A DNA stretch of 64,000 nt from Hymenobacter sp. BT559 (GCF_016427535.1 NZ_JAELXV010000002.1:620001-684000), one strand, 5' to 3'; positions 43,378-52,085 are shown, numbered from the stretch's first letter. Numbers and translations: made by a program. Notes: generated from the letters alone by a model not told the origin.

Positions 43378-44262
43378 ATGCAGGTTACTATCGATAAAAA
43401 TTCCGGCTATTGCTTCGGCGTCGAGTTTGCTATTCAAATGGCAGAAGATGAGCTAAACAGCGGAGCCGAAACGCTTTACTGCCTCGGCGATATTGTGCAC
43501 AACCGCATGGAAGTGGAGCGCCTCAACAAGCAGGGCCTGCGCGTGATAGACCGCGAGCAGCTCGGTACGCTGCACGATTGCAAGGTGCTTATCCGAGCGC
43601 ACGGCGAGCCGCCCGAAACCTACCAGCTAGCCCTGCAAAACAACCTGGAGCTCATTGACGCCAGCTGCCCAGTAGTGCTCAAGCTGCAAAACCGCGTGAA
43701 GCATGCCTTCGACGCCAGCACCCGCCACAACGGCCAGATTGTAATTTACGGCCAGCCTGGCCACGCCGAGGTAGTGGGCCTCGCCGGCCAAACGCGCAAC
43801 CAGGCGCTCATCGTGATGCACGAGGACGACCTCGACCAGATTGATTTCACGCGCCCCGTAACGCTCTTTAGCCAAACGACCAAGAGCACGGCGGGCTTTT
43901 ACAAAATGAAGGCGCTCATCGAGGCCCGCATCGCGGCGGCCGGCGGCGCCCTCCAAAGCTTCGATGCTAACGACAGCATTTGCCGGCAGGTAAGCAACCG
44001 CGAGCCGCAACTCGCCCGCTTTGCGCAGGAGCACGACGTTATTCTGTTCGTGAGCGGCCGCAAAAGCTCCAACGGCAAGGCGCTGTTCACGGTAGTAAAT
44101 GCAGTGAACCCGCGCAGCTACTTCATCGAGAATGAAAACGAGCTGCAAGATGAATGGCTAAATGGCGCTACCTCAGTAGGTATTTGCGGCGCTACCAGCA
44201 CGCCGCTGTGGCTCATGCGTCAGGTGGCAGAGCGCGTAGAGGGTCTGAGCGTGGCGGTGTAG
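43378..44262 (+). CDS. ispH: 4-hydroxy-3-methylbut-2-enyl diphosphate reductase
   Basis: A 294-residue Fe-S enzyme of the MEP isoprenoid pathway that makes IPP and DMAPP. The three cluster cysteines are Cys12 (YCFGVE), Cys97 (DASCPVV) and Cys202 (SICRQVSNR). Substrate-binding His41, His75 (RAHGEPP) and His129 (GQPGHAE) are present, as is GICGATSTP near the end. Complete and typical in length. Confidence 0.96.
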   Translation: MQVTIDKNSGYCFGVEFAIQMAEDELNSGAETLYCLGDIVHNRMEVERLNKQGLRVIDREQLGTLHDCKVLIRAHGEPPETYQLALQNNLELIDASCPVVLKLQNRVKHAFDASTRHNGQIVIYGQPGHAEVVGLAGQTRNQALIVMHEDDLDQIDFTRPVTLFSQTTKSTAGFYKMKALIEARIAAAGGALQSFDANDSICRQVSNREPQLARFAQEHDVILFVSGRKSSNGKALFTVVNAVNPRSYFIENENELQDEWLNGATSVGICGATSTPLWLMRQVAERVEGLSVAV

Positions 44263-44295
44263 TTGTCGCGCGGATTTTGTAATCCGCACGCAACG
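44262..44295. terminator. Weak bidirectional hairpin
   Basis: Core GCGGATT-TTGT-AATCCGC with a bulged outer stem (44262-44295). No T-run. It fills the gap between the convergent ispH and macrodomain genes. Confidence 0.5.
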
Positions 44296-44308
44296 GGTTA
44301 GCTGCTGG

Positions 44309-44848
44309 CTATAAAGCCTGCGCAAGCTCTTGCTCATATAGCTGCTTGGTTTCGGCATCGAAAGCCACCAACACTACTTCCCTAGGCCACTCGTGGGCCG
44401 CTAGCCACTGCTGCACCTCGCGCACGGCTAGGGCCGCCGCTTCTTGCTTAGGGTAGTGATAGATGCCGGTGCTGATGCCGGGAAAGGCCACCGACTCAAG
44501 CTGGCGCTCTAGCGCGATGGCTAGGCTGTTGCGGTAGCAATTGGCCAGTAGGTTGGGCTCGCCTTTGTGCCCGCCGTTCCAGCGCGGGCCTACGGTGTGG
44601 ATGACGTAGCTGGCGGGCAGCCGCCCGCCGCTCGTGATGACAGCCTCACCCACCTTGCAGCCACCCTGCCGTGCCCGAATCTGGCGGCACTCTTCCAAAA
44701 TCTGTGGGCCGCCCGCGCGGTGTATTGCCCCATCTACACCCCCGCCGCCGAGCAGCGAAGTATTAGCAGCATTGACGATGGCCGTAGTGGCGAGCTTGGT
44801 AATATCGCCCTGCACAATGCGCAGGCGAGCGGTAGGGGAGGCAGACAT
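44309..44848 (-). CDS. Macrodomain protein (O-acetyl-ADP-ribose deacetylase-like)
   Basis: A 179-residue stand-alone macrodomain of the YmdB/MacroD type. Signature segments: QGDITKLATTAIVNAANTSLLGGGGVDGAIH is present across 13-43 (NAAN at 26-29, GGGGVDGAIH at 34-43), GYNLP-equivalent GGRLPASYVIHTVGP, and GISTGIYHYP. The family hydrolyses O-acetyl-ADP-ribose or mono-ADP-ribosyl esters. No ADP-ribosyltransferase or sirtuin is adjacent. Confidence 0.93.
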   Translation of the reverse strand: MSASPTARLRIVQGDITKLATTAIVNAANTSLLGGGGVDGAIHRAGGPQILEECRQIRARQGGCKVGEAVITSGGRLPASYVIHTVGPRWNGGHKGEPNLLANCYRNSLAIALERQLESVAFPGISTGIYHYPKQEAAALAVREVQQWLAAHEWPREVVLVAFDAETKQLYEQELAQAL

Positions 44849-44970
44849 AAAAAGGAAATACTGAGGACCTAGTCAGCTGTACGCGTCGCTTCGGTGGGCG
44901 TTTGGGCGGTTTCGGCAGCCGAAGATGCTGCTTCGGCAAGGGCAAATTGCGGAGGGGTAGGGCAAAAATC

Positions 44971-44978
44971 TACATTTG
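44971..44978 (+). promoter_or_regulatory. Full Bacteroidota promoter (TTG-N21-TACATTTG)
   Basis: TTG at 44947-44949, a 21-base spacer and TACATTTG at 44971-44978, 36 bases before the 2TM gene. A small hairpin (44918-44937) lies just upstream. Confidence 0.7.
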
Positions 44979-45014
44979 ACCATCACTCCCAACCACCGCT
45001 AACCCCCACACGCC

Positions 45015-45326
45015 ATGCAGCCCCTTCGCCCTACCACAGATACCGCCCGCGACCAACGCCTGTGGCAGATTGCCAAGGCCCGCACTAAGTTTCAGAGCCA
45101 CTTGGTTACTTACTTGCTGGTAAATGCTGGGCTGTGGCTGCTGTGGGCCGTCACGACCTGGCCCCTGGAGGAGCATCATCGCTTCTTCTTGCCCTGGCCC
45201 ATTTGGTCTACCATATTCTGGGGCGCGGCAGTAGTGGCCCAGGGCCTGGCTGCCTACGGCAATTACAACCGCGGCGAGCGCACCCAGCGCGAATACGAGC
45301 GCCTACTGAACCAGCAGCAATATTAA
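45015..45326 (+). CDS. 2TM-domain protein
   Basis: A 103-residue membrane protein of the 2TM domain family: a conserved amphipathic lead (LWQIAKARTKFQSHLVTYLLVNAGLW in part), one helix ending at about 50, a short linker with W-P-x-W, and a second helix to about 83, then a charged NYNRGERTQREYERL tail. These domains are common in Bacteroidota, alone or on histidine kinases and LytTR proteins; the role is unknown. Monocistronic: its own promoter upstream and a terminator downstream. Confidence 0.85.
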   Translation: MQPLRPTTDTARDQRLWQIAKARTKFQSHLVTYLLVNAGLWLLWAVTTWPLEEHHRFFLPWPIWSTIFWGAAVVAQGLAAYGNYNRGERTQREYERLLNQQQY

Positions 45327-45370
45327 ATTTAAGATAACACGACGCCCCACCGCGCTAATGGTGCGGTAAA

Positions 45371-45439
45371 ACGCTGCCGCCCCCTTTCCTTTACGTCCGC
45401 GAGTGCGGGCCGTGCAAAGAAGGGGCGGCGGCGTTTTTT
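45371..45439 (+). terminator. Large hairpin terminator between the 2TM and protease genes
   Basis: Imperfect stem of about 22 bp (45371-45393 with 45411-45433), with an inner CCGC-GAGT-GCGG hairpin, followed by T6 at 45434-45439. It ends 30 bases before the protease ATG, so the protease gene needs its own start site or depends on readthrough. Confidence 0.75.
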
Positions 45440-45468
45440 CGCGACCAGACCCTTTTAAGTACGAGCGC

Positions 45469-45981
45469 ATGCTAAAGCCGAAGCCTAAGAAAAAGCGCCA
45501 GCTGGGCCGCCGCGAGCTCATTGACCTGCCCACGCTGGCTGTGTGCGGGGTAGAAGCCAAGGTTGATACCGGGGCGTACACCAGCGCCATTCACTGCGAT
45601 GAGGTGCGCCTGATACCCGACGCCACCACCGGCCAGCCCGTGCTGCACGTGCGCCTGCTCGACCCCAAGCACCCCGCCACCAACGGCCGCCCGCTGGCCT
45701 TTCACGAGTTCGACCAGCGCCTCATCCGCTCCTCCAACGGCGAGGTGCAGGCCCGCTACATCATCAAGACAGTGGTGCGCCTCTACGGCCAAAACTTCAC
45801 GACTGAGTTTTCATTGGCCAACCGCGCCGACCTGCGCCACCCTGTGCTGCTGGGCCGGGCACTGTTGCGCCAAGGCCACTTTGTGGTCGATGTGGCGCGG
45901 CGCGATTTGTCGTATAAAGCTGAGCGCCGGGCTGCTGCCCACCTAGGGGCCGCGCCGCCTAGCAACGGAAAGGAGGATTAG
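45469..45981 (+). CDS. RimB-like 'ATP-dependent zinc protease' (retropepsin fold)
   Basis: A 170-residue protein of the PF05618 family. It begins with a Lys-rich leader (MLKPKPKKKRQLG). The aspartic-protease-like motif DTGAYTSAIH is at 33-42, followed by strands and VLLGRALLRQGHFVVDV. In pseudomonads the equivalent RimB is encoded with RimK and is reported to influence its action on ribosomal protein S6. Here rimK follows after 129 bases and an AstE-type gene follows that. The ATG at 45469 is chosen; upstream codons would overlap the terminator hairpin. Confidence 0.85.
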   Translation: MLKPKPKKKRQLGRRELIDLPTLAVCGVEAKVDTGAYTSAIHCDEVRLIPDATTGQPVLHVRLLDPKHPATNGRPLAFHEFDQRLIRSSNGEVQARYIIKTVVRLYGQNFTTEFSLANRADLRHPVLLGRALLRQGHFVVDVARRDLSYKAERRAAAHLGAAPPSNGKED

Positions 45982-46110
45982 CCGTAGTTTGGCGCCAGCA
46001 AAAGCCATTTTCTCAGCCCCGGCCGCGTGCCTAGCCGTTAGGCGGCACTGTGCTATGGAGCGGTCTCATTTATTCTTTTACGCTTTCAGGTAGTGCCGGT
46101 ATTTTTTTAT

Positions 46111-47049
46111 ATGAACCTGGCTATTCTTTCGCGGGAGCCCAAATCGTACTCCACGCAGCGGCTAGTGGCGGCCGCGCTCGAGCGTGGCCACGCGGCCCAG
46201 GTCCTCGACCATTTGCAGTGCAACCTAGTGCTGGAGCAAGGCCAGCCCGATATCGTTTACCAGGGCCAGCCACTGGCCAAGTTCGACGCCATTATCCCCC
46301 GCATCGGGGCTTCGGTCACGTTCTACGGTACGGCCGTGGTGCGGCAGTTTGAGATGATGAAAGTGCGCACGGCCGTGGACAGCCAGGCCATTGTGCGCTC
46401 GCGCGACAAGCTGCGTTCGACCCAGATACTGAGCCGCGCCGGCGTAGGCATGCCCAAAACGGCCTTCACCAACTTCACCGATGACGTACCTGCCCTTATC
46501 GAGCACGTAGGCGGCGCGCCCGTCATTATCAAGCTTCTAGAAGGGACGCAGGGCCTAGGCGTAGTGCTTGCCGAGAGCGCCAAAGCAGCCCAGTCGGTTA
46601 TCGAGGCGTTTCACAACCTCAAGGCCCGCATCCTGGTGCAAGAGTTTATCGGCGAGGCCAAAGGCGCCGATGTGCGCGCCTTCGTGGTGAATGGCGAAGT
46701 AGTGGGCGCCATGCGCCGCCAGGGCAAGGAAGGCGAGTTTCGCTCTAACCTGCACCGTGGCGGCGTGGGCACCCTAGTCAAGCTCAGCCGCAGCGAGAAG
46801 GCCGCCGCCCTGCTGGCTACCAAGGCCCTAGGTCTGGGTATTGCGGGTGTGGACATGCTGCAAAGCAAGCGCGGCCCGCTGGTGCTCGAAGTCAACTCGT
46901 CGCCGGGCCTGGAGGGTATTGAGAAAGCCACTGGCCTCGACATTGCCGGCCGCATTATCGACTATACCGCCGAGCTGGCGCAGCGCAAGCGCGGCGGCAA
47001 AGGCAAAGTAAAAGCCAAGAAATCAGCACCCGACTCGGCGCCCGACTAA
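46111..47049 (+). CDS. rimK: RimK-family ATP-grasp alpha-L-glutamate ligase
   Basis: A 312-residue ATP-grasp ligase. RimK adds glutamates to the C-terminus of ribosomal protein S6; some relatives make other peptide bonds. Seen: N-terminal [33 protein letters not shown], the ATP-binding [31 protein letters not shown], and the metal-binding [13 protein letters not shown]. The tail after about 295 is Lys-rich. ATG 46111 is preferred over GTG 46093. Between RimB-like and AstE-like genes. Confidence 0.93.
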   Translation: MNLAILSREPKSYSTQRLVAAALERGHAAQVLDHLQCNLVLEQGQPDIVYQGQPLAKFDAIIPRIGASVTFYGTAVVRQFEMMKVRTAVDSQAIVRSRDKLRSTQILSRAGVGMPKTAFTNFTDDVPALIEHVGGAPVIIKLLEGTQGLGVVLAESAKAAQSVIEAFHNLKARILVQEFIGEAKGADVRAFVVNGEVVGAMRRQGKEGEFRSNLHRGGVGTLVKLSRSEKAAALLATKALGLGIAGVDMLQSKRGPLVLEVNSSPGLEGIEKATGLDIAGRIIDYTAELAQRKRGGKGKVKAKKSAPDSAPD

Positions 47050-47161
47050 GGAAAAGCGTGGCTGCGGCGCTTAAATTGGCCGGATTCTTGAGCGACGCCC
47101 TGCGCTTGTATTCTTCTGCGCGGCTGGGGCTTGCCCGGCCGGCCCTTCCTAGGTGCCCATT

Positions 47162-48121
47162 ATGCCCGCAACCAACTCGCTGTCCATAAATGGCTTAACT
47201 GTCAATCCCGGTGAGCGAGTGCTTACGCGGCTCGTTATTTCGAAGCTACCCTCGGGCACGGTCATTGATGTGCCAGTCCACATCATTCGGGCGCAGAAGC
47301 CGGGCCCAGTACTGCTACTGATGGCGGGCATGCACGGCGATGAAGTAAATGGTATCGAAACTATCCGGCGCATGCTGCGGCGCGAGCTGCTGCAGCCCAC
47401 GCGGGGCAGCATAGTGGCCATTCCGATACTCAATATCTATGGCTTTCTGAATTTTAGTCGCGAAGTGCCCGATGGTAAGGACGTCAACCGTTCCTTTCCG
47501 GGGCACCCGCGGGGCTCGCTGGCTAGCCGCGTGGCGCACCGCTTCATGCGCGAGGTAATGCCGCTCGTGGACTTTGGCATCGACTTTCATACGGGTGGCG
47601 CCGCTCGCGCTAACTATCCCCAACTGCGCTGCGTGCTGGGCGAAGACGACGTGACCGATGACTTGGCGGCAGCTTTCTGCGCTCCCTTCACGCTGCACGC
47701 GCGGCTGCGGTCGGGCTCGCTACGCGCCACGGCCCACGCCCTCGGCAAGTCTATCATTGTGTACGAAACCGGCGAAAGCCTGCGCCTCGACGAGCCTGGC
47801 ATTGAGGAGGCTATTGCGGGTACGCTACGGGTACTGCACCACCTAGGTATGAGCGACGCGCCCTGCCCCGCCCCGGCGCGCCCTAGCATTGTGTGCCACC
47901 GCCACCGCTGGCTGCGGGCACGCTACGCGGGTTTGTTTCGGGCCTGGGTCAAGCTCGGCGATTTCGTTGAGAAAGGCCAGGTCTACGGCTCCGTGTCCGA
48001 CCCCTATGGCTTGCAGTCGGTACGCCTCGAGTCGCCGATGAGCGGCTACGTCATCGGCTTCAACAATATGCCCGTCGTGAACCAGGGCGATGCGCTATTG
48101 CACCTAGCAGTGCCCGCCTAG
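47162..48121 (+). CDS. Succinylglutamate desuccinylase/aspartoacylase (AstE/AspA) family protein
   Basis: A 319-residue zinc carboxypeptidase-like deacylase. Zinc ligands: GMHGDEVNG (His58, Glu61) and the later DFHTGG. The catalytic glutamate is in VYETGES. The C-terminal domain carries a biotinyl-like beta-barrel (VKLGDFVEKGQVYGSV, SPMSGYVIGF). Its position after rimK suggests it acts on an N-acyl or glutamyl substrate linked to the RimK product; that is inference. ATG 47162 is preferred to the GTG three codons earlier. The stop codon TAG is inside a CCTAGG. Confidence 0.88.
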   Translation: MPATNSLSINGLTVNPGERVLTRLVISKLPSGTVIDVPVHIIRAQKPGPVLLLMAGMHGDEVNGIETIRRMLRRELLQPTRGSIVAIPILNIYGFLNFSREVPDGKDVNRSFPGHPRGSLASRVAHRFMREVMPLVDFGIDFHTGGAARANYPQLRCVLGEDDVTDDLAAAFCAPFTLHARLRSGSLRATAHALGKSIIVYETGESLRLDEPGIEEAIAGTLRVLHHLGMSDAPCPAPARPSIVCHRHRWLRARYAGLFRAWVKLGDFVEKGQVYGSVSDPYGLQSVRLESPMSGYVIGFNNMPVVNQGDALLHLAVPA

Positions 48122-48182
48122 GTCAGTAAATAATAGGCGGAAGCGAAAAGGAACTGGTTCATTGCTAATCGCTCATTGACTT

Positions 48183-48190
48183 TACCTTTG
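48183..48190 (+). promoter_or_regulatory. -7 promoter box (TACCTTTG) directly before the OmpH gene
   Basis: TTG at 48162-48164, an 18-base spacer and TACCTTTG. The box ends 5 bases before ATG 48196, so the transcript is expected to start at or next to the start codon. Confidence 0.6.
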
Positions 48191-48195
48191 CTAAC

Positions 48196-48882
48196 ATGAA
48201 GAATCCTGTTCAACTAGTTTTTAATGCCGTGCTGCTCGTTGCGGTGGCGGTGCTTTATTTTCTGCATTTCAGCCAGCGGCCAGCCGCCGCGCCGGTGGCC
48301 GCCGTACCTACCGAAACTGTGGTTGCGGATAGCGCAGTAGCTGCAACTCCGGCGCCTGTGGAAGAAACGGCGGCTCCAGCGGCCGCCGCACCGGTTGCAG
48401 CAACCCCAGCGCCCACGGCGGGCGCCGGCGCTATTGTGTACGTCGAGTCTGGCAAGATGCTCGATGGCTACCAGGGTATGAAGGATGCTCGCCGCGCCTT
48501 CGAAGCCAAGGCTAAAGGCTGGGAGCGTCAAAACCAGAACTTGGTTAACAGCTTCCGCACTGCCGTAGAGCAGTACCAGAAAACGGCCGCTTCGCTTACG
48601 CCCGAGCAGCGCGCCGCCGCCGAGCAGAAGCTACAAGCCCAGCAGCAGCAGGGTGCCGTAGAGCAGCAGAAGATTCAGGCCCAGGCCCAGGAGGCCGAAG
48701 CCAAGCTGACCCAAACGGTGCTCGAAAGCGTGAATAAAAAAGTGGAAGCCTATGGCAAGTCGCACGGCTATAAGATGATACTTATCGCAGCCCCCAGCGG
48801 CACTATCGCTTACGGCGAGAAAGGCCTCGACATTACTGCGCCCGTGCTAGCCTACCTAAATGCCGAATACCGCAAGAAGTAA
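48196..48882 (+). CDS. OmpH/Skp-family chaperone, membrane-tethered
   Basis: A 228-residue protein. An N-terminal hydrophobic segment (VFNAVLLVAVAVLYFL, about 8-24) is followed by an Ala/Pro/Val-rich linker to about 75. The OmpH/Skp domain then begins with IVYVESGKMLDGYQGM. The coiled-coil arms are Gln/Ala-rich (about 105-180), and the C-terminal strand AYGEKGLDITAPVLAYLN is typical. Skp binds unfolded outer-membrane proteins in the periplasm. The hydrophobic segment lacks a clear cleavage site, so this copy may stay anchored in the inner membrane. Confidence 0.85.
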   Translation: MKNPVQLVFNAVLLVAVAVLYFLHFSQRPAAAPVAAVPTETVVADSAVAATPAPVEETAAPAAAAPVAATPAPTAGAGAIVYVESGKMLDGYQGMKDARRAFEAKAKGWERQNQNLVNSFRTAVEQYQKTAASLTPEQRAAAEQKLQAQQQQGAVEQQKIQAQAQEAEAKLTQTVLESVNKKVEAYGKSHGYKMILIAAPSGTIAYGEKGLDITAPVLAYLNAEYRKK

Positions 48883-48901
48883 ACGCAAAATTTCAGGCTA
48901 T

Positions 48902-48935
48902 AAAAGCGCCCGCAACACACGTTGCGGGCGCTTTT
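48902..48935. terminator. Bidirectional terminator
   Basis: Perfect 15-bp stem (48902-48916 with 48921-48935), 4-base loop, A4/T4 ends, between the convergent OmpH and dehydrogenase genes. Confidence 0.9.
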
Positions 48936-48961
48936 GTTTCTGCGCAAGGACAGCCGTCTTA

Positions 48962-49969
48962 TTACGCAATAGTAAGCACCACCTTGCCCAATTGCTGCCC
49001 AACTGCCAGGTAGCGCAAAGCTGCCTCGCCCTCGGCTAGGGCAAACTGCTTATCGATTACCGGCACCAGCCGATGCTCGTTTACAAACGCCAGCATGGCG
49101 TCGAAGTCATGCTGGCTACCCATGGAGGTACCTAGGATGCTGAGCTGCTTCCAGAAGACCTTACCGGGCGGCAGCGACGTAATGTTGCCCTGCGTGCCTC
49201 CATAAAACACGAGGCGACCACCCGGCGCCGCGGCATCGACCAAGGCCTCAAAGCCAGACCCCGCGGCACTGTCAATAATAACGTCGAATGCCCCGCCGGC
49301 ACGCTTGGTGAGGTCTTTGGCCCAACCGTCGACTTTGTAGTTAGCACCGCCACGTAGGCCGAGGGGCAGGGCAAGTGCCCGCGCCAGCTTCTCATCGTCG
49401 CCCGAGGTTACCCACACCTCGGCACCCGCCGCCGCGCAAAACTGCGCTGCTACCAGGGCCACGCCGCCGCCTATGCCCGTTACAAGTACGCGCTCGCCAG
49501 CTTGCAGCTGGGCCCGCCCAAAGGCGGCCCGGTAGGCGGTGAGGCCCGCCAGCGGCAGGGCCGCCGCCTGCGCCCAGTCGAGGTGCGTCGGGCGAGGCCG
49601 CACGTAGGTCGCCGCCGCTGTGGTATACTCGGCAAAGGTGCCAGGGTCGGGCATGCCTAGGACCCGAAAATTACGGCCTTGGGCTCGCTGGCCATCGCCC
49701 CAGTCCACGCCAGGATACAGGATGACGGGGGCGCCCACCGTTAGGCCACTCACGCCCTCGCCCAGCGCCGCCACTTCGCCGCTGCCATCGGCCCCTAGGG
49801 TGCAGGGCAGTCTGATGCCCGCGTACTGGCCTTTCTGAATCCAGATATCGCGGTGGTTGAGGGCAGCCGCGTGCAGCTTGAGGAGTACTTCGCCAGCCGC
49901 GGGCGTGGGCGTGGCAATTTCCCGCGCTATGGCGGGCTGGTGCACGGCATCTTGTTGGAGCGCAAGCAT
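48962..49969 (-). CDS. Zinc-free MDR oxidoreductase (quinone-oxidoreductase-like)
   Basis: A 335-residue medium-chain dehydrogenase/reductase. It has the GroES-like domain (ALNHRDIWIQKGQYAGIRLPCTLGADGSGEV) in shortened form and a Rossmann domain with VTGIGGGVALVAAQF, but lacks the four structural-zinc cysteines and the catalytic zinc His-Glu. This points to the quinone reductase/enoyl reductase branch, using NAD(P)H. The substrate is unknown. ATG 49969 fits; the upstream extension to 50020 would nearly reach the rhomboid gene. It follows that gene by 56 bases on the same strand. Confidence 0.85.
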   Translation of the reverse strand: MLALQQDAVHQPAIAREIATPTPAAGEVLLKLHAAALNHRDIWIQKGQYAGIRLPCTLGADGSGEVAALGEGVSGLTVGAPVILYPGVDWGDGQRAQGRNFRVLGMPDPGTFAEYTTAAATYVRPRPTHLDWAQAAALPLAGLTAYRAAFGRAQLQAGERVLVTGIGGGVALVAAQFCAAAGAEVWVTSGDDEKLARALALPLGLRGGANYKVDGWAKDLTKRAGGAFDVIIDSAAGSGFEALVDAAAPGGRLVFYGGTQGNITSLPPGKVFWKQLSILGTSMGSQHDFDAMLAFVNEHRLVPVIDKQFALAEGEAALRYLAVGQQLGKVVLTIA

Positions 49970-50025
49970 GAATAGGAGGAAATATGGTGGGAGACACGAG
50001 CTAAACAGCGCACCCGCCAAATTGC

Positions 50026-50895
50026 TCAGCTAGGTTCCTTCGTTTCGCTATTCGGTGCCTCAGCGGGCATTGTGAATATGGCCGCCGGGCCGGCCACCAG
50101 CGCACCCATCAAAAGCCCGCCTAGGTGGGCAATATTGTCGATGTTGCCCGTAAGGCCTGAAATCAAGTTGCTTAATATTAAGTAAACCACTAAGCCAAGC
50201 ATCGCGCGCCGGTCAAACTTATCAAGCACCATTTTCTTGCTCAGCAGCAGGGCCAGCATAAAGCCATACAGCCCGAAAATAGCCCCGCTCGCCCCCGTCG
50301 AGTTGATGCCGGCCGTGTGGTACCACACCGTAGCTAAGCTGGCCGCCAGCCCACTGGCCAGGTACACGGCCAGCACCCGCCAGGTGCCCACGCGCTGCTC
50401 CAGCATCAGGCCCAGCAGCCAGAGGCTAATCATATTGAGTAGCAAATGCGTGGCACCCCCATGCACGAAGAGGCTAGTAAGCAAGCGCCAGGGCTGCCCG
50501 TGTAGCGTGAGGCTGCTCACGTTGGAGCCCCAAGCGGCGAGCTCGCGGCCTGCGGGGTCGGTGGGCGATATGCCACTGGCCACCATCAGCAGCCACACCA
50601 GCACGTTGAGGTCGATGAGTAGCGGCACGGCCACGTAGGGCGGGCTGGGCCAGAAGAGCCCTTTACCAAGCTGCCGTAGCAACTGGCCCCAGGTTTCGCG
50701 GGGGGCTTCGGCGGGTGGGGGCGCTGGGGCAGGAGCGGGCGCCTCGGGTACCAGGCCCCGACGCTGCAGCTCGGCCACGGCGGCCGCACCCACGGCGGGC
50801 GGGTAGCGGCTGGCGTGGCGAGCCAGGTAAAGCAATTCGGTATCGGGCCGCTGGGCAAAGTGCGCCGCCGCGGCCTCGGGGGTGGAAACATCCAT
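50026..50895 (-). CDS. Rhomboid-family intramembrane serine protease
   Basis: A 289-residue protein. Residues 1-70 are cytoplasmic, with a Pro/Ala-rich linker at about 50-66. Six predicted helices follow from about 87. The catalytic dyad is Ser203 in GASGAIFG and His257 in HLGG. His150 and Asn154 in GGATHLLLNM form the oxyanion region, and the loop L1 W-R motif is QPWRLLTSLFVHGG. Substrates of bacterial rhomboids are mostly unknown. Confidence 0.94.
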   Translation of the reverse strand: MDVSTPEAAAAHFAQRPDTELLYLARHASRYPPAVGAAAVAELQRRGLVPEAPAPAPAPPPAEAPRETWGQLLRQLGKGLFWPSPPYVAVPLLIDLNVLVWLLMVASGISPTDPAGRELAAWGSNVSSLTLHGQPWRLLTSLFVHGGATHLLLNMISLWLLGLMLEQRVGTWRVLAVYLASGLAASLATVWYHTAGINSTGASGAIFGLYGFMLALLLSKKMVLDKFDRRAMLGLVVYLILSNLISGLTGNIDNIAHLGGLLMGALVAGPAAIFTMPAEAPNSETKEPS

Positions 50896-50950
50896 TGCGT
50901 ATCCTAACCGCCAGCGCCTGCCTTTGGGTTTCGGCGTGGGCAGGCGGCCT

Positions 50951-51700
50951 TCACGAAATCAGCGGCAGCCGCCGCAGCAGCTCGTCGCGGTAGGTGCGTC
51001 CTAGGGGGGCTTCTAGGGTACCCGGCAGCCGCACAATGCCCGCTACGGGGTCCACATACTCTACGTAGTTCAGGTTGACCAGCCACGAGCGGTGCACCTG
51101 CACAAAGGTGTCGGGCAGGCTCAGCAGCAACTCGGCCAGCGGCGTGCGCACCGAGTGCCGCCGCCCCGACACCAGCGTGAGTACGGCATGCTTTTGCTCG
51201 GTGTGCACGCAGGTAATATCGGCCAGGGCCAGGCGCATCAGCACATCGCGCTCGCGCACAAACAGCCACGGTGAAGGCGCTGGCTCGGCACTGGCGCCGG
51301 GCTGCCAGTCGAGAGGCGTGCGCGCCTGCCCATACAGCCCCAGCTCGACCATGCGGCGCAGGCTGGTGATGGTGAAAGGCTTGGGTAAGATGGCTACCGG
51401 CTGCAACGCCCGCGCCCGTGCCAGCAGCTCGGTATCGTCGGTGGCAGAAATAAAAATGAGGGGCAACGGTGCTTGCTCCCGTAGCTGCTGGGCCAGCGCC
51501 ACGCCGTCGTTGCCAGCCTCCAGCCCTAGGTCGATAACTGCCAGCGCCGGCCAGGTAGTGGTGCACAGCGCCAACGCCGTGGCGGCCGTGGCAGCCGGCC
51601 CTAGCAGCGGCAAGCCTAGCTGCGTTAGGCAGGCGCCCAGCAGCCGGGCCTGGGCCGGGCTGTCCTCTACTACCAGAATGCTAACACTAGGATGGGCCAT
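50951..51700 (-). CDS. LytTR-type response regulator
   Basis: A 249-residue regulator. The receiver domain (1-125) has acidic Glu12-Asp13, phospho-acceptor Asp57 (VIDLGLEAGNDG), Ser85 region and Lys107 (LPKPF). A LytTR DNA-binding domain (about 145-249) has the conserved HTEQKHAVLTL and VHRSWLVNLNYVEYVD segments. No histidine kinase is adjacent. The frame extends upstream to 51895, but ATG 51700 is the natural domain start; the upstream part is an AT-rich leader with the preceding gene's terminator. Confidence 0.93.
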   Translation of the reverse strand: MAHPSVSILVVEDSPAQARLLGACLTQLGLPLLGPAATAATALALCTTTWPALAVIDLGLEAGNDGVALAQQLREQAPLPLIFISATDDTELLARARALQPVAILPKPFTITSLRRMVELGLYGQARTPLDWQPGASAEPAPSPWLFVRERDVLMRLALADITCVHTEQKHAVLTLVSGRRHSVRTPLAELLLSLPDTFVQVHRSWLVNLNYVEYVDPVAGIVRLPGTLEAPLGRTYRDELLRRLPLIS

Positions 51701-51805
51701 AAGGATAGAGTAAACACAGATATAGTCAATAAAATAAAATCTTGAAATAATCCTTAATAAATAGCCTATATGCTTTGGTTTGTTAAATATACAGCAGTAA
51801 AATGA

Positions 51806-51840
51806 AAAAAGTCCCTCCCCTGGGTAGGGGAGGGACTTTT
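51806..51840. terminator. Terminator of the small lipoprotein gene
   Basis: Perfect 15-bp stem (51807-51821 with 51826-51840) and a 4-base loop. A6 on the plus strand gives T6 on the minus strand, placed 24 bases after the small lipoprotein stop. Confidence 0.88.
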
Positions 51841-51863
51841 GGCAGGCGCAAGCGCCAGATAAA

Positions 51864-52085
51864 TTACTTGGGGTCTTTAGCGTCAGCCGAGTCACCGATA
51901 GCCTCGCCAGCTTTGTCAGCCGAAGCGCGTACCGAGTCAGCCTTCTCTTCCATAGCGTCAGCCTTAGCTTCGCCAGCCTCTTTTACTGCAGTGCCTTGAG
52001 CTTCAGCAGCATCTTCTTTCTTGCTGTCGCACGAAGCGAGCGAAAGCGACATAGCAGCAACGGCGAGGAACAGTACTTTTTTCAT
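51864..52085 (-). CDS. Small helical lipoprotein
   Basis: A 73-residue lipoprotein with lipobox LSLASC (Cys19). The mature part is a single Ala/Glu/Lys/Asp-rich stretch with heptad-like repeats (KEAGEAKADAMEEKADSVR), likely one helix or a coiled coil. Similar small lipoproteins are frequent in Bacteroidota and could space or tether the outer membrane in the manner of Lpp; that is inference. It lies 82 bases downstream of der on the same strand and has its own terminator. Confidence 0.8.
   Translation of the reverse strand: MKKVLFLAVAAMSLSLASCDSKKEDAAEAQGTAVKEAGEAKADAMEEKADSVRASADKAGEAIGDSADAKDPK

Noticed and set aside
48165..48182. Shine-Dalgarno site before ompH
   Set aside because: No purine-rich AGGAGG-like sequence in the right place; the -7 box occupies the position instead.
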